Source: Paenibacillus assamensis DSM 18201 (GTDB lineage: Bacteria; Bacillota; Bacilli; Paenibacillales; Paenibacillaceae). From it: a DNA stretch of 64,000 bases. The position numbers and the translations under genes are program-made. Under the pieces are notes generated by a model. That model was not told the origin of the DNA. It saw nothing but the letters and a program-made list of their open reading frames with translations, and did not search any database. Below are positions 18,805-26,926 of the stretch, in pieces. The stretch is from NCBI RefSeq assembly GCF_000422445.1, contig NZ_AULU01000012.1, positions 1 through 64,000 on the forward strand. Reading direction: 5' to 3'. Positions within the stretch are counted from its first letter, which is position 1. Every line of letters starts with the position of its first letter.

Positions 18805-20712
18805 ATGGCAGATAATAAGCCACAATCAACCGGAACTGACCTTGTTTCAACTGCGAAGATTGTTGCGTTTCCGGTGGATGGCGCAGCGTATGCGGAACGT
18901 GGAATGAAGGCGTTAGAGCGGCTGCGTTACGACAAGGCGTTAACATATTTTCGTAAGGCCGTACAATGTGAACCAGACAACCCTATACATCAATGTAATT
19001 TAGCAGGCGTTCTTGCTGAAAGTGGACAGTTCGAAGAGTCGAATCAAATTCTTGAACATGTTGTCCACCATGTTGAGCCTGAAATGACAGATTGTTTTTA
19101 TTATATGGCAAATAACTGCGCTTATTTGGAGCAGTTTGAGCAAGCAGAAGCGCTGCTGCGGCATTATCTGAAGGAAGATCCGTATGGAGCTTATGCGGAA
19201 GAAGCAGAAGAAATGCTTCAAATGCTGATGAATGATATGCACCATTCTAACCAGCCTGTGCGCTCGAAGGCAGAACGTCTTAAAGAAAAGAAGGAGCAAT
19301 TATCTGAATCATTCTCGTCTAAAGAAGTAGAAGATGATGTGGTTGAGGAACAAGAGCACTTCAATTCTGATGATGAGTCTGAGATCAGTCATGAGCGAGC
19401 TCGTGCTTTATTAGAAGAAGGCAAGTTCATCGAAGCGGAACGAATGCTGCTTGAAGTTCTTGAACAGGATCCAGATTATCTGGCGGCTCGCAACAATTTG
19501 GCCCTTGCTTATTACTATATGGGGCGTTTTGATGAGGCTGTCAGCACATTGGAAAATGTACTAGAGCGAGATAGCGGCAATCTGCATGCACTGTGCAATC
19601 TTGTTATTTTCGAAAAGCATGCGGGTAATGATGTTCGTGTAGCTGATCTTGTGCAAGTCCTATCTAAGACAGAGCCATTCCATCAAGAGCACGCATTTAA
19701 GTTGGCCACTACGATGGGAAGTTTAGGTGAGCATAGCGAAGCTTATCGTCATTTGAAACGACTTATTGTAAAAGGTGCGGTTAGCGATGCGAGTGTATAT
19801 CATTACGCAGCAGTAGCAGCATGCCACGTGAATCGTTATGATGAGGCTGGGCGTTGGTGGGCAACTTGCCGAAGGTTGGATAACGAATCAGGCGTAGCTG
19901 CTTATTATATTGAACAGTTGCAGCAAGTTGTGGATGGTAAGTTGGATCCTATGCCAAGCTATCATTATCGTATCCCTTATGAGGAAGAAAGACGTCGGCA
20001 AGAGCAGAAGCTGAAGCGCCATATGAATACGGTAAATTTCAAGTCGTCAGAAGGACTGCAAGCTGTTAGAGAGGATGATCCGGCTGCACTTGAAACAGCG
20101 GCTTGGGAGCAGCAGTTGAAAACCGATCCGCTCGTGCGTTCTTCCTTGTTCTGGGCGTTACGTTTTGGTGAAACAGGAACGAAGCTGCAAGCCTTGCAGG
20201 CGATTCATTTGCTTCATGATGAAGAAGCCAAGGAAGCATTGCACAATTTGCTGCTTGATCCGGCACAGGAGTTATATTTGAAGCAGGTTGCTTTTTATAT
20301 GCTGCGTAAGATGGGCGTTGAAGGACCGATTACATTTGAGATGCAGGGTGAAGAGCTTAGTCAGTCGAGCAATCATTTAGCTAATCATCTACCAGAGTGG
20401 AAAGAGGTATGGCAGAAGGTTCTCACGACTACAGAGTCGCACATGCAGGGACGGTACAATGTATTTATGCTGCATGATATTGAGACGATGTGGATTGAGT
20501 TCCTGACGCAGCTGTATCCTGACGTTCCTCGACTTCAAAAAGCGGAAGCATGGTCGGCAGCGCTAGAGTATCGAGTAGCGAAGCTTTATCAATGCGACGT
20601 TACTTTGGAACAATTGGCAGAGCGTTATGGCACATCTTCAGCTACAATTAGCAAGCATGTGAAGCGTATGGATGAAGTAAGCGAAATTGACACAATGGAT
20701 ATTACACAATAG
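18805..20712 (+). CDS. Tetratricopeptide-repeat protein (YvcD-like)
   Basis: A cytoplasmic protein of about 635 residues. TPR motifs are seen near residues 30-125 (ALERLRYDKALTYFRKAVQC) and 195-300 (ALLEEGKFIEAERMLLEVLE, then ARNNLALAYYYMGRFDEAV), separated by an acidic, Lys/Glu-rich linker. The middle is helical. The last 60 residues carry a probable helix-turn-helix (VTLEQLAERYGTSSATISKH). It occupies the place of Bacillus yvcD, between the his operon and trxB, whose job is not established. TTG 18799 is an alternative start only 4 bases from AGGAGG; ATG 18805 has a more usual spacing. A scaffold or regulator role is possible but not shown. Confidence 0.85.
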   Translation: MADNKPQSTGTDLVSTAKIVAFPVDGAAYAERGMKALERLRYDKALTYFRKAVQCEPDNPIHQCNLAGVLAESGQFEESNQILEHVVHHVEPEMTDCFYYMANNCAYLEQFEQAEALLRHYLKEDPYGAYAEEAEEMLQMLMNDMHHSNQPVRSKAERLKEKKEQLSESFSSKEVEDDVVEEQEHFNSDDESEISHERARALLEEGKFIEAERMLLEVLEQDPDYLAARNNLALAYYYMGRFDEAVSTLENVLERDSGNLHALCNLVIFEKHAGNDVRVADLVQVLSKTEPFHQEHAFKLATTMGSLGEHSEAYRHLKRLIVKGAVSDASVYHYAAVAACHVNRYDEAGRWWATCRRLDNESGVAAYYIEQLQQVVDGKLDPMPSYHYRIPYEEERRRQEQKLKRHMNTVNFKSSEGLQAVREDDPAALETAAWEQQLKTDPLVRSSLFWALRFGETGTKLQALQAIHLLHDEEAKEALHNLLLDPAQELYLKQVAFYMLRKMGVEGPITFEMQGEELSQSSNHLANHLPEWKEVWQKVLTTTESHMQGRYNVFMLHDIETMWIEFLTQLYPDVPRLQKAEAWSAALEYRVAKLYQCDVTLEQLAERYGTSSATISKHVKRMDEVSEIDTMDITQ

Positions 20713-20862
20713 TAAATTTACAAGACAGTCTGTTGTATTGAATACGCTAATTGGGTGGATTGCGTTGAACCATTAATCATCAAGCTAGCTTTACGAAAAT
20801 GCCTTTTATTTGATAAAGATGATATATATGCTGAACATTATGTTATATAGGAGGAAGTTACA

Positions 20863-21822
20863 ATGGAGAAAAAAATACACAAAGTTGTCGTAATCGGAAC
20901 AGGTCCTGCTGGCTATACAGCGGCTATCTACTTGGCACGTGCCAACATGGAGCCACTCGTTATCGAAGGTCCTCAACCAGGTGGACAGCTGACTACAACG
21001 ACAGATGTTGAGAACTTCCCTGGCTTCCCTGAGGGCATTATGGGTCCAGAATTGATGGACAATATGCGCAAGCAAGCGGAGCGTTTCGGAACGACTTTCA
21101 AAACAGGTTGGGTTACAAGCGTAGATGTGTCTGAGCGTCCATTTAAGCTGCAAGTTGAAGGAATTGGCGAAATCGTAGCGGAGGCTGTCATTGTAGCGAC
21201 AGGTGCTTCTGCTAAATATATGAACATTCCTGGTGAGCAAGAGAACTTGGGTAAAGGGGTTAGTGCATGTGCAACATGTGACGGTTTCTTCTTCCGTAAT
21301 AAGAAGATCGTCGTTGTTGGTGGTGGAGATTCCGCTATGGAAGAAGCTAATTTCTTAACTCGTTTTGGTTCTGGCGTAACATTGGTGCACCGTCGCAATG
21401 AACTGCGCGCATCGAAAATTATGCAGGATCGTGCTCGTGAGAACAGCAAAATTAGCTGGGATCTTAACGTAACGCCAATCGAAGTAGAGGCAACAGGCAT
21501 GGGTGTTACGGGTCTTCGTGTTAAGGACAACGAGACAGGTGAAGAGCGCGTTATTGAGACGGATGGTCTATTCGTAGCAATCGGTCACAAGCCGAATACA
21601 GACTTCTTGCGTGGTCATGTGAATCTTGATGAGAACGGCTATATCGTAGTTACTCCAGGTACAACAGAAACTAGCGTTCCAGGTATTTTTGCTGCAGGCG
21701 ATGTATTCGATACGAAATATCGTCAAGCCATTACAGCTGCGGGTTCAGGATGTCAGGCTGCATTGGATTGTGAGAAATATCTTGAAGGCAATATGGTGCA
21801 TGACTGGAGCAAAAGCCTTTAA
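20863..21822 (+). CDS. trxB: Thioredoxin reductase
   Basis: A flavoprotein of 319 residues that passes electrons from NADPH to thioredoxin in the cytoplasm. The FAD site VVIGTGPAGYTAAIYLARA (residues 8-26), redox pair CATCDG (about 134-139), NADPH site VVVGGGDSAMEEA, and FAD-binding FAAGDVFDTKYRQ near the C-terminus are all intact. AGGAGG precedes the ATG. Gene order after the TPR gene is as in Bacillus. Confidence 0.98.
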   Translation: MEKKIHKVVVIGTGPAGYTAAIYLARANMEPLVIEGPQPGGQLTTTTDVENFPGFPEGIMGPELMDNMRKQAERFGTTFKTGWVTSVDVSERPFKLQVEGIGEIVAEAVIVATGASAKYMNIPGEQENLGKGVSACATCDGFFFRNKKIVVVGGGDSAMEEANFLTRFGSGVTLVHRRNELRASKIMQDRARENSKISWDLNVTPIEVEATGMGVTGLRVKDNETGEERVIETDGLFVAIGHKPNTDFLRGHVNLDENGYIVVTPGTTETSVPGIFAAGDVFDTKYRQAITAAGSGCQAALDCEKYLEGNMVHDWSKSL

Positions 21823-21895
21823 TGGCATAACTCGCGTTAGTAGGTAATATCCATATTATAAATATGTTTTTCATTGATAGATGACAACCAAGTTT

Positions 21896-21920
21896 AGACG
21901 GAGTCGCAATGGCTCCGTCT
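21896..21920 (+). terminator. Weak terminator-like hairpin after trxB
   Basis: A perfect 8-bp GC-rich stem AGACGGAG / CTCCGTCT with a 9-base loop lies 73 bases after trxB. There is no T run behind it, so it may be an RNA 3'-end stabilising hairpin, not a true intrinsic terminator. Confidence 0.4.
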
Positions 21921-22019
21921 CTATGTGTTCAGCCAGTGGGTTCTCTTGACCTCACTAGTGGGTTCGCGTATATTGGGTACAGAAGTACCATACGATTATG
22001 AATAAAAGGTGGATGACGC

Positions 22020-22973
22020 ATGTCTGAGCAAATCTACGTGGGTGTCGATTTGGGAGGAACGGCAATTAAGGTCGGACTCGTAAGTACAGAAGGAAATCTA
22101 TTGCAAGTTTTTGAGGGTCCAACCGAGGTGCCGAAAGGTCCTGAAGCGGTAATCGATAACATCGAGAAATATGTACGTCATATCGTAGAGGAATCATCCT
22201 ACGATTGGAGTCAGGTTGCTGGAGTCGGCGCAGGTGTTGCTGGGTTCACGAATGTGAAGGAAGGCGTTATCTTGCTAGCGCCCAATGTAGGATTTAAGGA
22301 TGTGCCGATTCGTTCCATATTAGAAGAACGTTTGGGCAAGCCGATTAAGATTGACAATGACGCGAATGTAGCAGCATTGGGTGAAGTATGGAGCGGAGCA
22401 GGCAAAGGCATCGATTTCTGCGTGTGCTATACGCTTGGAACAGGTGTAGGCGGCGGAATCATTATCGATGGCAAGATTGTACAAGGATTTAACGGACTTG
22501 CTGGAGAGCTTGGACATATGTCGGTTATTCCAGATTTGGAAGCGATTCAATGCGGCTGTGGCAAGATGGGATGCTTGGAAACGGTGTCTTCCGCAACAGG
22601 CATTATTCGCATGGCTAATGATGCAGTTGAACGCGGAGATCGCACATCCTTGTCCTTGCTTGAAGAAGCGATTACAGCAAAAGATGTATTTGATGCTGCT
22701 AAAGCAGGAGACGAAGTGGCAATCCGCATCGTAAGTCGTGCTGCTTACTATATCGGCAAGTCGATGGCTGCTGTAGCAGTGACATTGAATCCGCAGCGCT
22801 TCATTATCGGTGGCGGCGTATCGAAGGCAGGCGAATTCTTATTCGAGCAGATCAGAGAATCGTTTATGAAATTGTCGCCTGAACCTGTCACGCTTGGTGT
22901 TACTATTGAAGCAGCTCAACTAGGCAACGATGCAGGAATGATCGGTGCAGCAGGGTTGTTTATTCGTTCGTAG
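22020..22973 (+). CDS. glcK: ROK-family glucokinase
   Basis: Phosphorylates glucose to glucose 6-phosphate in the cytoplasm. The 317-residue protein has the ATP-binding motif GVDLGGTAIKVGLV at the N-terminus, the catalytic DNDANVAALGE region, GTGVGGGI, and the ROK zinc site with His in GELGHMSVI and the cysteines CGCGKMGCLE (about residues 178-187). The zinc-motif and length fit Bacillus GlcK more than a ROK repressor, since no N-terminal helix-turn-helix is present. Several other carbon-control genes (hprK, rapZ-yvcK, crh-like, cggR) lie in this window. Confidence 0.93.
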   Translation: MSEQIYVGVDLGGTAIKVGLVSTEGNLLQVFEGPTEVPKGPEAVIDNIEKYVRHIVEESSYDWSQVAGVGAGVAGFTNVKEGVILLAPNVGFKDVPIRSILEERLGKPIKIDNDANVAALGEVWSGAGKGIDFCVCYTLGTGVGGGIIIDGKIVQGFNGLAGELGHMSVIPDLEAIQCGCGKMGCLETVSSATGIIRMANDAVERGDRTSLSLLEEAITAKDVFDAAKAGDEVAIRIVSRAAYYIGKSMAAVAVTLNPQRFIIGGGVSKAGEFLFEQIRESFMKLSPEPVTLGVTIEAAQLGNDAGMIGAAGLFIRS

Positions 22974-23076
22974 TATGATGTGTTCCAGTTGTATGTTGAA
23001 TACAATTTAGTAGGCTATAGGTACGAGTTGAAACAGATTCGGTTCGTAATCGATTCGGACAAGGAGGGGACGAACG

Positions 23077-23973
23077 ATGAATGAATCAACGGAAACATCC
23101 GCATTGGCGAAGCTCGTCATTATTACCGGCATGTCTGGTGCAGGGAAGACGATCGCGGTGCAGAGTCTAGAAGATTTGGGTTTCTTTTGTGTAGATAATT
23201 TACCCCCTGTCTTAATTCCGAAGTTTGCAGAACTTATCGAGCAATCAAAAGGAAAAATCGGCAAGGTGGCGCTCGTAATTGACTTGCGCGGACGGGAATT
23301 TTTTACGGCCTTATCGGAATCATTAAATCATATCCGAGATCATTATACGATTAGTTGTGAAATCTTATTTTTGGATGCAACAGATGGTGTGCTTGTACGT
23401 CGCTACAAGGAAAGCCGTCGTCGTCATCCCCTTGCTCCAGATGGCATGCCGCTTGATGGTATCCATCAGGAACGTAAGTTGCTTGAAGAATTGAAAGGTT
23501 GGGCGACACAAGTTATCGACACGAGCAACTTGAAGCCTGCACAGCTTAAAGAGCGTATTATCTCACGCTTCAACCACACCAATCAGCAAATTATGCCGAT
23601 TAACGTAACTTCGTTCGGATTTAAGTATGGAGTGCCGATAGATGCAGACCTCATATTTGATGTGCGATTTTTACCTAATCCTCATTATGTAGATGCTCTT
23701 CGCCCTCGGACGGGGCAGGATGCTGAAGTGTATGATTATGTGATGAAATGGCCTGAAACCCAAGCTTTTCTGCAGAAGCTGTTGGATATGCTTAATTTCT
23801 TAATTCCACAGTATCAGAAAGAAGGCAAGGGACAAGTAGTCATCGGTATCGGTTGTACAGGCGGCAAACATCGTTCAGTGGCTATTGCTGAATACTTGGG
23901 ACGCATGATTGGTTCAAGTGATACGGAAGTCGTACGTGTGAGCCATCGTGATTCTGAGAGGGATCGTCACTAA
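23077..23973 (+). CDS. rapZ: RapZ/YvcJ nucleotide-binding protein
   Basis: A P-loop ATPase/GTPase of 298 residues with Walker A GMSGAGKT (about residues 14-21) and the family segment [15 protein letters not shown]. The C-terminal part has [18 protein letters not shown] and VRVSHRD, the region implicated in RNA and nucleotide-sugar sensing in the enterobacterial RapZ. In Bacillus, YvcJ affects competence; its biochemical role there is less clear. It starts the conserved rapZ-yvcK-whiA string, with 15 bases to yvcK. GGAGGGG precedes the ATG. Confidence 0.96.
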   Translation: MNESTETSALAKLVIITGMSGAGKTIAVQSLEDLGFFCVDNLPPVLIPKFAELIEQSKGKIGKVALVIDLRGREFFTALSESLNHIRDHYTISCEILFLDATDGVLVRRYKESRRRHPLAPDGMPLDGIHQERKLLEELKGWATQVIDTSNLKPAQLKERIISRFNHTNQQIMPINVTSFGFKYGVPIDADLIFDVRFLPNPHYVDALRPRTGQDAEVYDYVMKWPETQAFLQKLLDMLNFLIPQYQKEGKGQVVIGIGCTGGKHRSVAIAEYLGRMIGSSDTEVVRVSHRDSERDRH

Positions 23974-23988
23974 CAGGAGGTCGCAGCG

Positions 23989-24987
23989 ATGACGCATAAG
24001 GATGCAGACTTTGAAGGAACGCACAATCGACCGCGTATTGTCGTTATGGGTGGAGGAACGGGCCTATCTGTTATGCTGCGTGGGCTGAAAGAGAAACCAC
24101 TCGATATTACCGCTATCGTAACAGTAGCTGACGATGGAGGCAGTTCGGGGATTTTACGCAGTGAACTGCATATGCCCCCGCCAGGCGATATACGCAGCGT
24201 ATTGACGGCACTGGCTGATGTGGAACCTTCTTTGTCTGAAATGTTAAAATACCGTTTTCATCAGGGTAGTGGCCTTGCAGGACATAGCTTGGGCAATTTA
24301 ATTTTGGCTGCGATGACGGATATTACGGGTGACTTTGTTGCTGGTGTTAGAGAGCTAAGCCGCGTCTTAGCTGTTCGGGGCCGTGTGCTGCCTGCTGCCA
24401 ATCAAGCCGTGTTATTAAAGGCGGAGATGGTAGATGGAACCATTGTAGAAGGCGAGTCCAATATTCCTAAGGTAGGCAAACGTATCAAGCGTGTATGTAT
24501 AGAGCCGCATGATGTTCGGGCACTGCCGGAGGCAGTTCAGGCCTTGAAGGAAGCGGATGCCATTCTGATTGGACCTGGCAGTTTGTATACAAGTATTATG
24601 CCCAATTTATTAGTACCGGAATTGGCGGAAGCCGTATTAAATTCTAAGGCGGTAAAGCTGTTTGTGTGTAATGTGATGACTCAGCCTGGCGAGACCGACA
24701 ATTACACAGTAGGTGATCATCTGGATGCAATTCAAGAACATATTGGTCACCAGTTATTTGACTATATCATCGTGAATGATGGTGAAATTCCACCTCAAGT
24801 ACAGGATAGGTATGCAGAGAAAGGCGCTCGCGCCGTTCATTTGGATCTTGAAGAAGTGAAAAGCCGAGGGTATAAAGTGATTGCCGATTCCTTAGTGCTG
24901 TTCCGTACGTATTTGAGACATGATGCGGATAAATTAAGCCACCATATCTATCAGTTGGTGGAAAATTGGATGTTACGAAAGAGGTGA
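23989..24987 (+). CDS. yvcK: Gluconeogenesis factor YvcK
   Basis: A 332-residue protein of the CofD-like family that binds UDP-sugars and is needed for growth on gluconeogenic carbon and for normal cell wall synthesis and shape in Bacillus. The N-terminal [17 protein letters not shown], the [11 protein letters not shown] motif, [12 protein letters not shown] and [17 protein letters not shown] are family hallmarks. AGGAGG precedes the start. The cytoplasmic protein is encoded between rapZ and whiA as in most Firmicutes. No sign of truncation. Confidence 0.97.
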   Translation: MTHKDADFEGTHNRPRIVVMGGGTGLSVMLRGLKEKPLDITAIVTVADDGGSSGILRSELHMPPPGDIRSVLTALADVEPSLSEMLKYRFHQGSGLAGHSLGNLILAAMTDITGDFVAGVRELSRVLAVRGRVLPAANQAVLLKAEMVDGTIVEGESNIPKVGKRIKRVCIEPHDVRALPEAVQALKEADAILIGPGSLYTSIMPNLLVPELAEAVLNSKAVKLFVCNVMTQPGETDNYTVGDHLDAIQEHIGHQLFDYIIVNDGEIPPQVQDRYAEKGARAVHLDLEEVKSRGYKVIADSLVLFRTYLRHDADKLSHHIYQLVENWMLRKR

Positions 24988-24994
24988 ATGGACG

Positions 24995-25927
24995 ATGTCT
25001 TTCGCGGCACAGACCAAGAAGGAATTAACGTTAATTGAAGGGGACGGGTGCTGCGAGAAGGCGGAACTATCTGCGCTTATGCGTATGAACGGTTCGGTCC
25101 AGTTATCTTCTAACCGTAAAGTAATACTTGATGTGTCGACAGAGAATGCTGCAATTGCGCGGCGTATTTATAAACTAGTAAAGGCGCATTATCAAGTGCA
25201 TACGGAGTTGCTGGTACGCAAGAAGATGCGCCTAAAGAAAAACAATGTTTATATTGTGCGCATACCTGCCTATGTGCAGGAGATGCTAAAAGATCTGCAT
25301 ATCGTCTCGGAAGGTTTTATGTTCACGGATGGTATAGATAAGCGAGCATTGGCAAACAATTGCTGTAAGCGAGCTTACTTGCGAGGAGCGTTTCTTGCAG
25401 GAGGATCGGTGAATAATCCTGAAGGATCATCCTACCACCTAGAGATCTACTCGATGTATGAGGAGCATTGCAAAGCGCTTGTCGATCTGGCAAATGAATT
25501 TGACTTGAATGCTCGGTTTATTGAACGGAAGAAAGGCTTTGTACTGTACCTCAAAGAAGGCGAGAAGATTATCGAATTCTTGAACATTATTGGTGCTCAT
25601 CAAGCCTTGTTTAAGTTTGAGGATGTGCGCATTATGCGTGATATGCGCAATTCGGTTAACCGGATCGTGAACTGTGAGACGGCCAACTTAAATAAGACGA
25701 TTGGCGCAGCCGTTCGTCAAATTGATAATATCAAGTTGATCCAGAGTAAGGTAGGGCTCGACAGCTTGCCAGATAAATTGAAGGAAGTAGCAGAGGTTCG
25801 TTTGGCACATCCGGATATTAATCTAAAAGAAGTCGGGGAACTACTGAAAGGGAAGGTAAGCAAATCGGGCGTTAACCACCGATTGCGCAAGCTTGATGAA
25901 TTAGCAGAGCGTATTCGCAATAGTTAG
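24995..25927 (+). CDS. whiA: DNA-binding protein WhiA
   Basis: A 310-residue protein with an N-terminal LAGLIDADG-like domain that has lost endonuclease residues ([20 protein letters not shown], about residues 123-142) and a C-terminal helix-turn-helix ([20 protein letters not shown]). It is a sporulation regulator in actinobacteria. In Bacillus it affects cell division and chromosome segregation and is not clearly a transcription factor. It ends the rapZ-yvcK-whiA string, 7 bases after yvcK. Confidence 0.97.
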   Translation: MSFAAQTKKELTLIEGDGCCEKAELSALMRMNGSVQLSSNRKVILDVSTENAAIARRIYKLVKAHYQVHTELLVRKKMRLKKNNVYIVRIPAYVQEMLKDLHIVSEGFMFTDGIDKRALANNCCKRAYLRGAFLAGGSVNNPEGSSYHLEIYSMYEEHCKALVDLANEFDLNARFIERKKGFVLYLKEGEKIIEFLNIIGAHQALFKFEDVRIMRDMRNSVNRIVNCETANLNKTIGAAVRQIDNIKLIQSKVGLDSLPDKLKEVAEVRLAHPDINLKEVGELLKGKVSKSGVNHRLRKLDELAERIRNS

Positions 25928-25988
25928 CGACTTAACGCTAGTGAAAACGCTATAATAATGCTATAATGTGATAAATTGAACAGAATTG

Positions 25989-26017
25989 TTGCAAGAAAAG
26001 TAACATTTAGGTATGTT
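25989..26017 (+). promoter_or_regulatory. Candidate promoter of the HPr-like gene
   Basis: TTGCAA, a 17-base spacer and TATGTT lie about 50 bases before the HPr-like start. Two further TATAAT boxes stand just upstream (about 25951-25968) without a good -35. Confidence 0.4.
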
Positions 26018-26066
26018 AGAATAAAGATTACAAATACACGGAATCTAAGTAGGGGGTATAGTACGC

Positions 26067-26333
26067 ATGGCTCAACAACCAGTTGTTGTACGACTGAAGA
26101 CAGGCTTACACGCTCGACCTGCAGCTTTGTTCGTTCAAGAGGCTAACAAATATTCCTCTGATATTTTTGTTGAAAAAGAAGATAAGAAAGTGAACGCGAA
26201 GAGCATCATGGGTATCATGAGTCTCGCGATCAGCTCTGGAACTTCTGTTACGATCACTGCTGATGGTGCTGATGCAGACCAAGCGGTAGCTGCTTTGGTT
26301 GCTTTGGTAAGCAAGGAAGAATTAGATAACTAA
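26067..26333 (+). CDS. crh: HPr-family phosphocarrier at the crh locus
   Basis: An 88-residue HPr-fold protein. By position after whiA and by its start (AQQPVVVRLKTGL) it corresponds to Bacillus Crh, the catabolite-repression HPr. Ser46, the HprK target, is present in VNAKSIMGIMSL. Unlike Bacillus subtilis Crh, which has Gln at residue 15, this protein has His15 in GLHARPAALF, so it could also accept phosphate from PTS enzyme I. It may therefore be a dual-function HPr; no ptsH or ptsI is found in this window. GGGGG precedes the ATG and a terminator follows. Confidence 0.85.
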   Translation: MAQQPVVVRLKTGLHARPAALFVQEANKYSSDIFVEKEDKKVNAKSIMGIMSLAISSGTSVTITADGADADQAVAALVALVSKEELDN

Positions 26334-26350
26334 TAGAACGATGAAATAGG

Positions 26351-26380
26351 CCCGTCTGTCTTGTGCAGGCGGGTTTCTTT
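26351..26380 (+). terminator. Rho-independent terminator after the HPr-like gene
   Basis: A stem CCCGTCTG / CAGGCGGG (one G-T pair) with a 7-base loop is followed by TTTCTTT. Confidence 0.85.
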
Positions 26381-26680
26381 ATATTCATTATTCATATCGT
26401 AATCGCTGTGATGAAACTGGAATATCGGACTTCGTTAGCTTAATCAGATGGCAATGCCAATCGAGGAGTAGGATATAGTCAGTGGAAATCGTAGTTGCAG
26501 GGTAGAACTTGATGTAATTTATACATTATGAAGGTGAAACCTGACGTAAGTGGAACGTTTTCCTATGTATATCATGACCGATTTTATGACCATAATCAAC
26601 CTTCTTTAGAAAAACTTTAGAATACGGCTATTGAATCTTATTGCTGCCATGAAGCCAAACTTCAAGTGTGCATGATGTAT
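26381..26680. other. Intergenic stretch with no recognised feature
   Basis: About 300 bases between the terminator and the trp promoter. I see no reading frame with an RBS, no strong repeat and no hairpin. Confidence 0.4.
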
Positions 26681-26709
26681 TTGAAACTGTATGAAAATTG
26701 ATATATACA
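26681..26709 (+). promoter_or_regulatory. Candidate promoter of the trpE(G) leader transcript
   Basis: TTGAAA, a 17-base spacer and TATACA (26704-26709). A start near 26716 would give a leader of about 210 bases, similar in length to the Bacillus subtilis trp leader, and would put the whole triplet array inside the transcript. Confidence 0.5.
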
Positions 26710-26788
26710 AAGGAATTAATGTGGAAACTGAGAAATGTTTGGTTTAAGCATGTATGGTATTGTGAGTCTGAGTTTGCAATGATATGAT

Positions 26789-26846
26789 GAGGTTAGTTTA
26801 GAATAGTTTAGTTTAGATGAGATGAGACAGGATGAGTTGAGCTGAG
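26789..26846 (+). promoter_or_regulatory. TRAP-type (G/U)AG triplet array in the trp leader
   Basis: Eleven GAG or TAG triplets: eight starting at 26789, 26794, 26799, 26804, 26809, 26814, 26819 and 26824 at an exact 5-base period, then one missing step, then three at 26834, 26839 and 26844 in the same register. This is the geometry bound by the 11-subunit trp RNA-binding attenuation protein (MtrB/TRAP) when tryptophan is present. Two more GAG triplets lie upstream at 26764 and 26770. The array sits 80 bases before the trpE(G) start. No mtrB gene is in the window. Confidence 0.8.
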
Positions 26847-26898
26847 TGAAGAGGTACTACGTTTATCATTTTTTTCTCCACTGAGACTACCCTGTTCT

Positions 26899-26918
26899 CC
26901 TCTGTTCAGAAACGGAGG
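26899..26918 (+). promoter_or_regulatory. Hairpin sequestering the trpE(G) Shine-Dalgarno
   Basis: CCTCTGTT and AACGGAGG form an 8-bp stem with a CAGA loop. The right arm contains the GGAGG ribosome binding site, 8 bases before the ATG at 26927. In Bacillus subtilis, TRAP binding favours a similar trpE SD-blocking hairpin. Part of the left arm could instead pair with GAAGAGG at 26848-26854 when TRAP is absent; that alternative is inferred. Confidence 0.65.
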
Positions 26919-26926
26919 CCAACGTT

